In this document: piece after piece, positions 1-9,030 of the stretch
Layout of the letters: each line of letters starts with the position of its first letter
Numbering within the stretch: position 1 is the stretch's first letter
NCBI RefSeq assembly: GCF_039973015.1
Contig: NZ_JBDWLT010000005.1
Location: 62,001-126,000, forward strand
Length of the DNA stretch: 64,000 nt
Source of the DNA: Parvibaculum sp039973015
GTDB taxonomy: Bacteria; Pseudomonadota; Alphaproteobacteria; Parvibaculales; Parvibaculaceae
Reading direction: 5' to 3'
Notes under the pieces: model-generated
Told to the model about the DNA's origin: nothing
Seen by the model: only the letters and a program-made list of their open reading frames with translations
Database searches by the model: none
Translations under genes and position numbers: made by a program

Positions 1-108
1 GTCGCTGTCACCCGCGCTGCGCGTGTCATAGCCTTCATCGTTCAGGATGCCCGATATCAAATCGCGAATATCGGTTTCATCATCGACTATCAGAATATCA
101 GACGCCAT
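1..108 (-). CDS. ntrX: Nitrogen response regulator NtrX (N-terminal 36 residues only)
   Basis: The gene runs off the left edge, so only the start of the receiver domain is visible. The translation opens MASDILIVDDETDIRDLI, with the acidic DD pair of a CheY-like phosphoacceptor pocket. Its start overlaps the end of ntrY by 11 bases, the usual arrangement of the NtrY/NtrX two-component pair in Alphaproteobacteria. Full-length NtrX is normally an AAA+ sigma-54 activator of about 450 residues; that part is outside the window. Identity rests on the receiver motif plus the adjacent NtrY. Confidence 0.85.
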   Translation of the reverse strand, partial: MASDILIVDDETDIRDLISGILNDEGYDTRSAGDSD

Positions 109-2440
109 CAACCGCCTCTTCGGTTACATCCCCGGCAACGCTTTCCGCATTGCGCACAGCTTTTTGTTTTTCCTTGCCGTCCACGAGACGCCGGCGCGGG
201 AAAACGAGGCGAACACGTGCGCCGCTCTCCCAGCCCTCCGCCGCCGGTGCATCTTCAAGGACCAGCGCACCGCCGTGGTCTTCCATCACCTTGTTGACGA
301 TTGCGAGGCCGAGCCCGGTGCCTTTTGCATGGGTCGTAATGTAAGGCTCGGTCAGCCGCGACCGGTTGCTATCCGGCAACCCGCATCCTGAATCCGTCGC
401 AACGACGGTGACGTTCTGCTCATCCTGCACAATGGTGGCGTGGATGCGACCAATCTTGCCTTGATCGCGCTTTTCGCCTTCACCCTCATCTTCCTCATTG
501 TCATGCCCGCGGATCGCTTCCGCCGCATTCTTGAGAATATTGGTCAGTGCCTGGCTCACCAGCCGCCCGTCGCATTCTATGACAGTCTGTTCCGGGGGCA
601 GCACGAGTTCATAGTCGATTTCCGGGTGGCCGATCCGCTGCAGGAAAACGGCCTGACGCAATATCTCGTTCAGGTCGAGGGATTTCATCGAAGCAGAGGG
701 CATGCGCGCGAAGGAGGAGAACTCGTCCACCATGCGACCGATATCATTCACTTGACGGATGATCGTCTGTGTACATTGCTCAAAAATTTCGGGATCGGAG
801 GCAATTTCCTTGCCGTATTTCCGGCGCAGACGTTCCGCTGAAAGCTGGATTGGCGTCAACGGGTTCTTGATCTCATGCGCGATGCGGCGCGCGACGTCGG
901 CCCAGGCGGAGGTGCGCTGCGCGCGCACAAGTTCTGTGATGTCGTCGAAGGTGAGCACGAAACCGCCCTGCCCCGAATCCGTCATTTCGCGCGTTACACG
1001 CACGTTGAGAGTACGATCCTGGCCGCCTTCGGGAATGATGAGCTGCGCCTGCGCCGTGCGCTCGGGATGCGCACGCGCATCTGCCACGGGGGCAGCCATT
1101 TCGGGGATCGCAGCCGCCACGGCACGGCCGAGAAGCTTTGCCTCCGTCAGCCGGAAGAAGCGAAGTGCCGCACGGTTCGCATGCGTCACCCGGCCTTCAT
1201 TGTCGAGGCCGAGCACACCAGCACTTACGCCAGAGAGAACGGCTTCAGTGAACTGACGGCGCTCGTCAAGCTGATGGTTTGCCTCGATCAGGTCGTTGCG
1301 CTGACTTTCGAGCTGGCTCGTCATCCTGTTGAAAGCGCCTGTGAGCATATCGAGTTCATCGCCCGTGCCACTGACGGGCACACGGGCACGAAGGTCGCCT
1401 ACGCTGACGCGTTCGGCGGCGCGCACGAGACGCGAGATCGGGTCCACGATCCGGTTCGCCGCCCAGAGGCCGAGCCAGATCGCCGCCAGAAGCGTGATGA
1501 GGGCGACCGTTACATAAATAAGGGCGAAGGTGATCTGGAACTGGCTGCGCCGCGTTTCCAGACTCTCATATTCGCTGACGGCAGCGCGCGTCTCCGCCAG
1601 ATGTTCAAGCACCTGCGCGTCTACGAAGCGGGCAACATAGAGATAAGTATCGTCCAGCGAAGGCAGGGCCACGAGCGCACGGATCTGGTTGTGGTCCTCG
1701 ACGATGAAAAGCGCGACATCATCCGCTTTCGCGGTTTCGAAATAGCCCGCTGCCGGCATGCCCACATCGACGCTGCCCCCCGCCTTCGCGAGAATGCGCC
1801 CGTCGGACTTGATGACATAAGCGCCATGAAGAGAACGAAGCCGCATCTGGCCGGTGAGCAAGCGGTGAAAATAGGGCGGTTCGGTCGCGAGAAGCGCGAC
1901 CTCACGGTCAAGGTCGGTCGCCATGGCCAGCGTGTCGCCGCGCAGTACCTGCCTGTGCTCGTTCAGATAGGCTTCGGCCACTGTCTCCGCATTGGAGATG
2001 ATGAGCTGCGCGCGCTCCCCGAACCAGGTGTCGAGGCCCCTGTTGAGGGTCACGGCGGCGAAGACGGCGACGATGATCGCCGGCATGACCGCCACCACGG
2101 CAAACATGGTGACGAGGCGCGCATGGAGCTTGGCGCCCGCCGTGCCGCTGACGCGGGCCAGAATCACCCGGATCAGGCGCCAGAGAATGAGCGCGAAAAG
2201 GATCAGAACGAGAGCGAGGTTCGCGACCAGAAGCGAGATCAGGACTGGCCGCGTGGGCGTGAAGGGCGTCAGCCCTGTCAGCAGCATATAGGTGAATGAT
2301 CCAAGGCAGAGCGCCACGACGACCAGACCGATAGAAAAGGTCGTGGAAAAGCGGCGGCGGTTCACAAACTGCCACAGCCTTCCTTCCCAGCTTCCGGCCC
2401 GGTCCGCCCCGGGTTCATGCGCCTGATCTGTCGGTACCAT
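98..2440 (-). CDS. ntrY: Nitrogen regulation sensor histidine kinase NtrY
   Basis: This 780-aa membrane kinase should phosphorylate NtrX in response to nitrogen or redox state. Hydrophobic segments lie near residues 33-55, 66-92, 108-132 and 302-326, the last two flanking a periplasmic sensor region. A HAMP linker follows (about 328-382), then a PAS domain (about 395-505), the phosphoacceptor motif AHEIKNPLTP with H522, the N-box NILKNAAEAI (634-643) and the G boxes DSGCGLPD and GTGLGL (683-712). An acidic, charged stretch at about 646-661, just after the N-box, looks like an insertion in the ATPase lid. The start lies 196 bases after ntrC ends, so it may have its own promoter. Confidence 0.93.
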   Translation of the reverse strand: MVPTDQAHEPGADRAGSWEGRLWQFVNRRRFSTTFSIGLVVVALCLGSFTYMLLTGLTPFTPTRPVLISLLVANLALVLILFALILWRLIRVILARVSGTAGAKLHARLVTMFAVVAVMPAIIVAVFAAVTLNRGLDTWFGERAQLIISNAETVAEAYLNEHRQVLRGDTLAMATDLDREVALLATEPPYFHRLLTGQMRLRSLHGAYVIKSDGRILAKAGGSVDVGMPAAGYFETAKADDVALFIVEDHNQIRALVALPSLDDTYLYVARFVDAQVLEHLAETRAAVSEYESLETRRSQFQITFALIYVTVALITLLAAIWLGLWAANRIVDPISRLVRAAERVSVGDLRARVPVSGTGDELDMLTGAFNRMTSQLESQRNDLIEANHQLDERRQFTEAVLSGVSAGVLGLDNEGRVTHANRAALRFFRLTEAKLLGRAVAAAIPEMAAPVADARAHPERTAQAQLIIPEGGQDRTLNVRVTREMTDSGQGGFVLTFDDITELVRAQRTSAWADVARRIAHEIKNPLTPIQLSAERLRRKYGKEIASDPEIFEQCTQTIIRQVNDIGRMVDEFSSFARMPSASMKSLDLNEILRQAVFLQRIGHPEIDYELVLPPEQTVIECDGRLVSQALTNILKNAAEAIRGHDNEEDEGEGEKRDQGKIGRIHATIVQDEQNVTVVATDSGCGLPDSNRSRLTEPYITTHAKGTGLGLAIVNKVMEDHGGALVLEDAPAAEGWESGARVRLVFPRRRLVDGKEKQKAVRNAESVAGDVTEEAVDGV

Positions 2441-2472
2441 GCCTGTTCCTGCGTGGCGGCCCAGGCGGTGCG

Positions 2473-2489
2473 GGGGACTTCATGTCCCC
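2473..2489. other. Short inverted repeat in the ntrC-ntrY spacer
   Basis: A perfect GGGGAC/GTCCCC hairpin with a 5-base loop sits about 33 bases upstream of the ntrY start, in the only sizeable gap (2441-2636) of the ntr cluster. It has no T-run on either strand, so it is not a typical intrinsic terminator. It could affect the ntrY leader or be chance in GC-rich DNA. Confidence 0.3.
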
Positions 2490-2636
2490 GATGCATCTGT
2501 CCTGTGCCCGATTCGCCACGCTCCCTCTGCGGCAGGGGGGCATTCTGTATCGGCGGACGATACCATTCAACCACAATGTTGCTTGTTTACATCAGTGTCA
2601 CACAAGGCTCGTGAAGAAGGCAAAAGCAGCCCCTCC

Positions 2637-4079
2637 TCATTTGAGCCCGCGGATCACCTGGATGTCGAGTTCGCGGATCTTCTTTCGCAACGTATTGCGG
2701 TTGATGCCGAGGAGGTGCGCCGCCTTGATCTGGTTTCCGCGCGTGGCGGCCAGACTCATGCTGAAAAGCGGCCTCTCGACCTCTTTCAGCAGGCGTTCGT
2801 ACAGCCCCGGCGGCGGCAGGTCGTCGCCATGAGACGAAAAGATGCGGTTGAGCGTCCGCTCGACCGAGGAGGCGAGCGGCTCGTCGACAGCGGCCTGCGT
2901 GGCGGGCTTGCCGAAATCGGGCTCGGCGAGTTCCGTTTCGAGGATGTGGGAGCCGATAGTCTCCTCCGTGTAGAGGGCGGCCAGCCGGCGCACGAGGTTT
3001 TCGAGTTCGCGGACATTGCCCGGCCAGCGATAGCGCTTCAGCAGTTCCATACCCTCGGAGTCGATGGTCTTTGGGGGCAGGCCCTCGTCTTCCGCCTGGC
3101 CGAGGAAGTGGCGGATGAGATCAGGAATATCCTCTGTGCGTTCGCGAAGCGGCGGCAGGCGGATCGGCACCACGTTCAGGCGGAAGAACAGATCTTCGCG
3201 GAAGAGGCCCTGATTGATGAGCTGACGTAGATCGCGGTTCGTGGCCGCGACGATGCGCACATCCGTCTTGATCGGGGTGCGCCCGCCAACGGTGGTGTAT
3301 TCGCCCTGCTGCAAGACACGCAGAAGACGCGTCTGGGCTTCCATCGGCATATCGCCGATTTCGTCGAGGAAAAGCGTACCGCCTTCCGCCTGTTCGAAGC
3401 GGCCCGTGGCTCGCTGGCTTGCGCCGGTGAAGGCGCCCTTCTCATGACCGAAAAGTTCGCTCTCGATAAGTTCACGCGGGATGGCGGCCATGTTGACGGC
3501 GACGAAGGGACCGTTGCGCCGGCGGCCGTAATCGTGAAGCGCGCGGGCGACGAGTTCCTTGCCCGTGCCGGACTCGCCCGAGATCATCACTGTCAGGTCC
3601 GTCTGCATGAGGCGGGCAAGAACGCGGTAGATGTCCTGCATGGCGGGAGAGCGGCCGATCAGCGGAATCTTTTCGCCTTCTTCGGGCTGCTGCCGCGCAA
3701 TGCCGGGTTCTCGCGGGGCCGCCATGGCGCGGTCAACGACGCGGATCAGTTCGTTGAGGTCGAAGGGCTTGGGCAGATATTCATAAGCGCCGCGCTCCGC
3801 TGCCGTGATCGCTGTCTTCAACGTGTTCTGCGCGCTCATGACCACGATGGGCAGCTCGGGCCGCGCGCGCTTGATGCGCGGAATGAGGTCGAAGGCATTT
3901 TCATCCGGCATCACCACGTCCGTGATGATGAGATCTCCCTCGCCCTGGCTCACCCAGCGCCAGAGTGTCGCCGCGTTACCGGTCGAGCGAACTTCATAGC
4001 CAACCCGTCCAAGTGCCTGATTAAGCACGGTCCGGATCGCCGCATCGTCATCCGCGAGAAGAATTGTGCCGCTTGGCAT
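2637..4079 (-). CDS. ntrC: Nitrogen regulation response regulator NtrC (sigma-54 activator)
   Basis: This 480-aa protein activates sigma-54 promoters for nitrogen assimilation once NtrB phosphorylates it. The receiver has the acidic triad ADDD at 9-12, phosphoacceptor D54 and K104. The AAA+ domain has Walker A GESGTGKE (168-175), the sigma-54 contact loop GAFTGA (215-220) and Walker B LFLDEI (236-241). A Fis-type helix-turn-helix ends the protein (NQIKAAHLLGINRNTLRKKI). I chose the ATG at 4079 because AGGAG lies 8 bases upstream; a GTG at 4088 would sit on top of that ribosome site. It starts 14 bases after ntrB ends. Confidence 0.95.
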   Translation of the reverse strand: MPSGTILLADDDAAIRTVLNQALGRVGYEVRSTGNAATLWRWVSQGEGDLIITDVVMPDENAFDLIPRIKRARPELPIVVMSAQNTLKTAITAAERGAYEYLPKPFDLNELIRVVDRAMAAPREPGIARQQPEEGEKIPLIGRSPAMQDIYRVLARLMQTDLTVMISGESGTGKELVARALHDYGRRRNGPFVAVNMAAIPRELIESELFGHEKGAFTGASQRATGRFEQAEGGTLFLDEIGDMPMEAQTRLLRVLQQGEYTTVGGRTPIKTDVRIVAATNRDLRQLINQGLFREDLFFRLNVVPIRLPPLRERTEDIPDLIRHFLGQAEDEGLPPKTIDSEGMELLKRYRWPGNVRELENLVRRLAALYTEETIGSHILETELAEPDFGKPATQAAVDEPLASSVERTLNRIFSSHGDDLPPPGLYERLLKEVERPLFSMSLAATRGNQIKAAHLLGINRNTLRKKIRELDIQVIRGLK

Positions 4080-4093
4080 GGGGGCCACTCCTG

Positions 4094-5221
4094 TCAGTGC
4101 TCAGTTTCATCATGAGTCACGGTCGCGCCCGTATGCATGGGCAGCAACACGCGGAATATTGTTTTTCTCGGCAGGCTTTCGCATTCGATGATGCCGCCGT
4201 GATCGCCGATGATCTTCGCGACGAGCGCAAGGCCGAGGCCGGTGCCGGAGGATTTCGTCGTCACGAACGGGTCGAAGAGATGTTCCATCAGATCGTCGGG
4301 TACGCCGGCACCGTCATCGATCACGCAGATTTCGAGCGGCAGGCTGACGCGATCACGGCTGCCGGGCATGGCAAGACGAACGCCAGGCCGGTAGGCCGTG
4401 GTCAAGACGATTTCGCCATCAGGACCGCCGATCGCTTCGGCGGCGTTCTTCACGAGATTGAGGAAGACCTGGATGAGCTGATCCTTGTCGCCAAGCACCG
4501 GCGGCAGCGAGGGGTCGTATTCCTCGTGGATGCGGATGTTCTTTGCAAAGCCCGTTGCGGCGAGCTGTTTCACGTGGCCGAGTACAAGATGAATATTCAC
4601 CGGCTCACGCGGGACGGGGCGCTCGTCGGAGAAGACTTCCATACGGTCGACGAGTTTGCAGATACGGTCCGTCTCCTCGCAGATGAGGCGCGTCAGCGTC
4701 TTGTCTTCGGGAGTGCCCGAAATTTCGAGGAGCTGGGCCGCACCGCGAATGCCGGAGAGCGGGTTCTTGATCTCATGCGCGAGGATTGCCGCCATGCCGG
4801 TGACCGAGCGCGCGGCGCCACGATGGGTCAACTGACGGTCCATCTTCTGCGCCATGGTGCGGACCTGCAGAAGCAGCAGCACATGGCCGGGATATTCGGT
4901 GAGCGGTGTCACCTGGATATCGACCTGGCGGTCGCCGATGCGCGGCGTACCGATCTCGACGCCGTATTCATTCACCGACACGCCACGCTCGAAGACCTGA
5001 TCGATCAGCGCAAGAACCGGGCTGCCGAAGGCCACTATTTCGCTCAACGGATGACCCAGCAACATGGCGGAACTGGCGGCGAAGAATTCCTCGGCGCTAT
5101 CGTTCACATATTCGATGCGCATTTCACGGTCCACGAGGATGACCGGATGCGGCATCGATTTCAGGATCACATTCGCTTCCGGCGGGCCGCCGGGGCCAAA
5201 GGCGCGAACCACTTGCGACAT
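4094..5221 (-). CDS. ntrB: Nitrogen regulation sensor histidine kinase NtrB
   Basis: This soluble 375-aa kinase/phosphatase controls NtrC phosphorylation and normally answers to the PII protein. It has no membrane segment. An N-terminal PAS domain (about 15-120) is followed by the phosphoacceptor motif AHEIKNPLSG (H149), an N-box with NLVKNAAEAIGG and G boxes DDGAGVPD and GTGLGLAL. The ATG start overlaps the dusB stop as TGATG, so translation is likely coupled. A TTG three bases upstream is a less likely start. The dusB-ntrB-ntrC order matches the classic nifR3-ntrB-ntrC operon. Confidence 0.95.
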   Translation of the reverse strand: MSQVVRAFGPGGPPEANVILKSMPHPVILVDREMRIEYVNDSAEEFFAASSAMLLGHPLSEIVAFGSPVLALIDQVFERGVSVNEYGVEIGTPRIGDRQVDIQVTPLTEYPGHVLLLLQVRTMAQKMDRQLTHRGAARSVTGMAAILAHEIKNPLSGIRGAAQLLEISGTPEDKTLTRLICEETDRICKLVDRMEVFSDERPVPREPVNIHLVLGHVKQLAATGFAKNIRIHEEYDPSLPPVLGDKDQLIQVFLNLVKNAAEAIGGPDGEIVLTTAYRPGVRLAMPGSRDRVSLPLEICVIDDGAGVPDDLMEHLFDPFVTTKSSGTGLGLALVAKIIGDHGGIIECESLPRKTIFRVLLPMHTGATVTHDETEH

Positions 5222-6249
5222 CAAGCCGCCTCCCTGTTCGTTGATGGGGTTGCGGGGGCGGCCTCCCCTGCCTGCTCGTAAAACGAGGCGATGGCCGCGA
5301 GCACATCCCGCGGGTCATTCATGCGCACAACCGCGCGCTTCGTTGCCATTGCTTCTTCCGGGAAGCGCCGCGAGGCTTCCTCGAGGTACCAGACGAGGTG
5401 TTTGCGGGCGACGCGCACACCGAGGGGCGCGCCGTAATGTTCGATCATGTCGCGATAGTGAGCAGCAGTGATCTCGCCCTGCGCCTTCCATGAGGGAGCA
5501 GCAAGCTTCTCGCCCGTTGCGAGGAAATGCGCGACCTGAGCAAGGAACCAGGGGCGCCCCTGCGCGCCCCGGCCGATCATCACGCCGTCCGCGCCGGAGG
5601 CTTCGAGGATCGATTTTGCGTCTTCCTCGCTCATCACGTCGCCATTCGCGATGACGGGAATGGACACCGCCTTTTTTACTTCAGCAATGAAGTCCCAGTC
5701 CGCCCTGCCCTTGTAGAACTGGCAGCGGGTGCGTCCATGCACCGTGACCATCTTTACACCCGCGGCTTCCGCCCGCAGGGCAAGCTCCGGCGCATTGCGC
5801 TTGGTCTCGTCCCAGCCCGTGCGCATTTTCAGCGTCACCGGCACAGCGGTCGCGCCGACGGTTGCGTGGATCAGGCTTTCGGCATGATCGAGGTCGCGCA
5901 TGAGGGCCGAACCGGAGAGGCCGGACGTTACCTGCTTTGCCGGGCAACCCATGTTGATATCGATGATATTCGCGCCCGCAGCTTCGGCTACCCGCGCCCC
6001 TTCCGCCATCCAGTGAGCCTCACGGCCAGCCAGCTGGATCGAGAGCGGCTCGAATTCACCCGCCCCCGCCGCCCGGCGGACGACATCCGGCCGGGCACGG
6101 ACAAGCTCGTCGCTCGCCACCATTTCCGATACAACAAGACCGGCGCCAAGGCTGTGGGCAACCCGGCGGAACGGCAGGTCCGTTATCCCGGCCATAGGCG
6201 CCAGAAGAACAGAATTTTGAAGCGTGTGTGGGCCGATAGAGATGGTCAA
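5221..6249 (-). CDS. dusB: tRNA-dihydrouridine synthase DusB (NifR3)
   Basis: This flavoprotein reduces uridine to dihydrouridine in the tRNA D-loop. The family signature LLAPMAGITDLPFRR is near the N-terminus, the catalytic cysteine sits in INMGCPAKQV, and the phosphate-binding region holds KMRTGW and VHGRTRCQFY. No ATG fits: the reading frame offers TTG at 6249 (giving MTISIGPHTL, the usual family N-terminus, 342 aa) or TTG at 6288 (355 aa). Both have weak ribosome sites, and I prefer 6249 on family length. It heads the dusB-ntrB-ntrC operon and is divergent from ispDF across a short spacer. Confidence 0.9.
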   Translation of the reverse strand: MTISIGPHTLQNSVLLAPMAGITDLPFRRVAHSLGAGLVVSEMVASDELVRARPDVVRRAAGAGEFEPLSIQLAGREAHWMAEGARVAEAAGANIIDINMGCPAKQVTSGLSGSALMRDLDHAESLIHATVGATAVPVTLKMRTGWDETKRNAPELALRAEAAGVKMVTVHGRTRCQFYKGRADWDFIAEVKKAVSIPVIANGDVMSEEDAKSILEASGADGVMIGRGAQGRPWFLAQVAHFLATGEKLAAPSWKAQGEITAAHYRDMIEHYGAPLGVRVARKHLVWYLEEASRRFPEEAMATKRAVVRMNDPRDVLAAIASFYEQAGEAAPATPSTNREAA

Positions 6250-6361
6250 ACTTTGGGCACTCGATAAAATTGCACAAATTTTGTCCAATTTAGCGGTTGC
6301 CTAAAGTTTCGGCAAGGCAAATTGCTTGCCTGGGGCCACACAGGGTGCGAAATGAGCAAAT

Positions 6362-7525
6362 ATGCTAGCAAATCCAAAAGTTGCCGCGCTGATTGTGGCT
6401 GCCGGCCGTGGCAGTCGCGCAGGCCCGGGCGCGCCGAAACAGTATCGTCAGCTTGCCGGTGAGCCTGTGCTGCGCCGGACGCTCGCCGCCTTTGCCTCTC
6501 ACCCCGGTATTTCGAGCGTTCTGGCCGTCATCCACGAGGACGACCGTGACGCCTATGAGGATGCCGCTGCGGGCCTTCCAAAGCTCATGACGCCCTGCCC
6601 CGGCGGGGCTACGCGGCAGGCATCCGTGAAGGCGGGGCTGGAAGCATTGGCGGGCACGGCTCCCGACCATGTCCTCATCCATGACGGTGCGAGGCCGCTG
6701 GTCCCGGCCAGTCTGATCACCGACTGTATCGCAACGCTTGCAGACCATGCTGGCGCGCTCGCGGCCATTGCGCTGACCGACACGATCCGCCGGGCGACTG
6801 GAAAAGGGCGCGCGGGCGAAACGGTGGACCGGAGCGGGCTCTGGCGCGCGCAGACGCCGCAGGCTTTCCATTTCAGCGCGATCCTCGAAGCGCATCGCCA
6901 TGCATCCGGCAAGGATTATACGGACGATGTAGCGGTGGCTTGCGCTGCAGGCATCGAAGTGGCGATGGTCAAGGGCGACGAAGACAACATCAAGATCACG
7001 AGCGCGGAGGACTTGAAGCGTGCGGAGCGGATACTGATGCGAGGGGGTGATACGAGAACGGGCACAGGTTTCGATGTCCATCGCTTCGGACCGGGGGATC
7101 ATGTCTGGCTTTGCGGCGTTAAAGTCCCACATGAGTTTGGTCTCGTCGGTCATTCGGACGCCGATGCGGGCCTTCACGCGGTTACGGATGCTATCCTCGG
7201 CGCAATCGGCGCGGGCGACATAGGCCAGCATTTCCCGCCGAGCGATCCAAAATGGAAAGGTGCGTCATCCGATATTTTCCTGGCTCACGCCGCCGAACTT
7301 GCAAGAAAGCAAGGCGCCGCAATATCCAATGTCGATCTCACGCTCATTTGCGAACGTCCGAAAATCGGCCCGCATGTTTCCTCGATGCGACAGCGCATTG
7401 CCGGCATTCTAGCGCTCGACATGGCGCGCGTGAGCGTCAAGGCGACGACGACCGAAGGTCTAGGCTTCACGGGACGTGGCGAAGGCATCGCCGCGCAGGC
7501 CCTTGCGACACTCGTCTTCCGGTGA
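6362..7525 (+). CDS. ispDF: Bifunctional IspD/IspF enzyme of the MEP isoprenoid pathway
   Basis: This 387-aa fusion catalyses two non-consecutive steps of isoprenoid precursor synthesis: MEP cytidylyltransferase (IspD, residues 1 to about 226) and 2-C-methyl-erythritol 2,4-cyclodiphosphate synthase (IspF, about 232-387). The IspD part has the nucleotide loop AALIVAAGRGSR and the APKQY motif. The IspF part opens GTGFDVHRF and has the zinc ligands D238, H240 and H272 plus the GHSDADAGLH motif. Such fusions are typical of Alphaproteobacteria and Campylobacterota. It is first in the plus-strand ispDF-pgpA-pncC operon. Confidence 0.96.
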   Translation: MLANPKVAALIVAAGRGSRAGPGAPKQYRQLAGEPVLRRTLAAFASHPGISSVLAVIHEDDRDAYEDAAAGLPKLMTPCPGGATRQASVKAGLEALAGTAPDHVLIHDGARPLVPASLITDCIATLADHAGALAAIALTDTIRRATGKGRAGETVDRSGLWRAQTPQAFHFSAILEAHRHASGKDYTDDVAVACAAGIEVAMVKGDEDNIKITSAEDLKRAERILMRGGDTRTGTGFDVHRFGPGDHVWLCGVKVPHEFGLVGHSDADAGLHAVTDAILGAIGAGDIGQHFPPSDPKWKGASSDIFLAHAAELARKQGAAISNVDLTLICERPKIGPHVSSMRQRIAGILALDMARVSVKATTTEGLGFTGRGEGIAAQALATLVFR

Positions 7526-7529
7526 CCGC

Positions 7530-8030
7530 ATGAGCCGTTTGACCGCACTCCCCCCTTCGCTTCCGTTCCGCCACCCGGCGGCACTTGTCGCGACCTGGTT
7601 CGGCAGCGGCCTCATCCGGCCGGCGCCCGGCACCTGGGGCACGCTCTTCACGTTTCCTTTCGCGCTTGCAATCGGCTGGACGGGCGGCGCTTGGGCGCTG
7701 CTTGCCTGCTCGCTCCTCGCCTTCGCAGGCGGCATCTGGGCGGCTGGATATTTCTGCCGGGCGGCAGAGAAAGACGATGCACCGGAAGTCGTAATCGATG
7801 AAGTCTCGGCGGTGCTGCTCGTTCTTGCCGCGTTGCCTATGACGCCTGTCGGCTGGGTTTCGGCATTCTTTCTCTTCCGCTTTTTCGACATTCTCAAACC
7901 CTGGCCGATCAGCGCCATCGAACGGCGTTTCAAGGGTGGTTTCGGTGTGATGATCGACGACATGATCGCGGCACTTTTTACGATCTTCTCCTTCCTTCTG
8001 CTCGACCTTATCTGGATGGTTCTGACATGA
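7530..8030 (+). CDS. pgpA: Phosphatidylglycerophosphatase A
   Basis: This 166-aa inner-membrane enzyme removes the phosphate from phosphatidylglycerophosphate to yield phosphatidylglycerol. Family features are the N-terminal TWFGSGLIRPAPGTWGTL segment, the acidic VIDEVSAVLL motif and the C-terminal VMIDDMIAALFT motif, set among four hydrophobic segments. I used the ATG at 7530, four bases after the ispDF stop; an in-frame ATG at 7476 would overlap ispDF by 50 bases and add a non-homologous basic stretch. The stop overlaps the next start as ATGA. Confidence 0.93.
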   Translation: MSRLTALPPSLPFRHPAALVATWFGSGLIRPAPGTWGTLFTFPFALAIGWTGGAWALLACSLLAFAGGIWAAGYFCRAAEKDDAPEVVIDEVSAVLLVLAALPMTPVGWVSAFFLFRFFDILKPWPISAIERRFKGGFGVMIDDMIAALFTIFSFLLLDLIWMVLT

Positions 8031-8521
8031 GCATCTTTTCCCGCCGCCTCATCCATCTTGCCGAACTCACGCTTGCTGACGCTCGCGAAGCGAACCTCAA
8101 GATCGTGACGGCGGAGAGCTGCACGGGCGGGCTTGTTGCAGGGTTGCTTACGGAGATTGCAGGATCATCGGATATCGTGGAGCGCGGCTTCGTCGTTTAT
8201 TCGAATGAAGCGAAGCGCGACATGCTCGACGTGCCGGGCGATCTCATTGCCGATTTTGGCGCGGTGTCGGAGCCCGTTGCGCGCGCGATGGCAGAGGGGG
8301 CATTGAAGCATTCACGCGGGCACATCTCCGTTTCCGTGACGGGTATTGCAGGGCCCGGCGGCGGCACACCGATGAAGCCGGTCGGCCTCGTTCACTTTGG
8401 CGCGGCGCGGCAAGGACGCAGCATCATCCACGAGATGCAGCTTTTCGGCGATATCGGGCGCGAGGAAGTCCGTATGAAGGCAATCGAGACGGCGCTCAAT
8501 CTCGTACGGCGGATGATCTAG
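8027..8521 (+). CDS. pncC: Nicotinamide-nucleotide amidase (CinA C-terminal domain protein, PncC type)
   Basis: This 164-aa stand-alone CinA C-terminal domain protein should deamidate nicotinamide mononucleotide to nicotinic acid mononucleotide in the pyridine nucleotide cycle. The motif TAESCTGGLVAGLLTEIAGS carries the likely catalytic S31, followed by GFVVYSNEAKRDML and SVTGIAGPGGGTPMKPVG. No N-terminal MoCF/CinA domain is present. The start overlaps pgpA by four bases (ATGA). It ends head-to-head with the coq10-like gene, one base apart. Confidence 0.92.
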   Translation: MSIFSRRLIHLAELTLADAREANLKIVTAESCTGGLVAGLLTEIAGSSDIVERGFVVYSNEAKRDMLDVPGDLIADFGAVSEPVARAMAEGALKHSRGHISVSVTGIAGPGGGTPMKPVGLVHFGAARQGRSIIHEMQLFGDIGREEVRMKAIETALNLVRRMI

Positions 8522-8522
8522 G

Positions 8523-9023
8523 CTATTTGGAAGAAGGGACAGGGCTGCCCGTTTCAAAGGACGGCCCGGCCCGCTTGCCACCATAAAGCTCGTCCGCGCG
8601 GTCGATGAAAGCCTGCATCATTTTCGCGAACGCCTTGGAGAACACCGCGCCGATCATCTTTTGCAGCGTGGCGCTCCTGAACTCGAAATCGATGAAGAAA
8701 TGGATGCGGCAGCCGCCATCCGGCAGCGGTTCGAATTGCCATTTATTGTGCAAATAGCTGAACGGACCCTGCACATAGCCGACATCGATGAGGCGAGTTT
8801 CCTTGTCGAGTTTCACGCGGCTGGTGAACTGCTCACGGAAAACCTTGTAAGACACAATAAGGTCTGCCAGCAGAACTTCCTTGCCGTTCTCTATTTCGCG
8901 GCGGCGGATGCGCGCGCCGGTGCACCAGGGCAGGAATTCGGGATAGCGGTCGATAGCGGCCACAAGTGCGAACATGTCGTCCGCCGAATAAGGGACGTCG
9001 CGGGTTTTCTCATGCGCCGGCAT
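8523..9023 (-). CDS. Coq10/RatA-type START-like lipid-binding protein
   Basis: This 166-aa protein of the polyketide cyclase/START superfamily is related to Coq10, a ubiquinone-binding protein needed for efficient respiration, and to E. coli RatA. The N-terminal pattern YSADDMFALVAAIDRYPEFLPWC and the later FSYLHNKWQFEPLPDGGCRI and IDFEFRSATLQ are typical. I used the ATG at 9023, eight bases after the lipA stop, with AAGGGG upstream; earlier starts would overlap lipA. The lipA-coq10 pairing is common in Alphaproteobacteria. A ubiquinone role is inferred from family; toxin activity is not implied. Confidence 0.87.
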   Translation of the reverse strand: MPAHEKTRDVPYSADDMFALVAAIDRYPEFLPWCTGARIRRREIENGKEVLLADLIVSYKVFREQFTSRVKLDKETRLIDVGYVQGPFSYLHNKWQFEPLPDGGCRIHFFIDFEFRSATLQKMIGAVFSKAFAKMMQAFIDRADELYGGKRAGPSFETGSPVPSSK

Positions 9024-9030
9024 GGCGATT

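Noticed and set aside
875..2299. Long plus-strand frame (474 codons) opposite ntrY
   Set aside because: It mirrors a clearly coding kinase gene, is rich in Arg/His/Asp as antisense frames of GC-rich genes are, and has no domain resemblance.
8523..9023. RatA toxin of a toxin-antitoxin pair
   Set aside because: No antitoxin partner is adjacent, and the lipA neighbourhood fits the Coq10-like respiratory role better.
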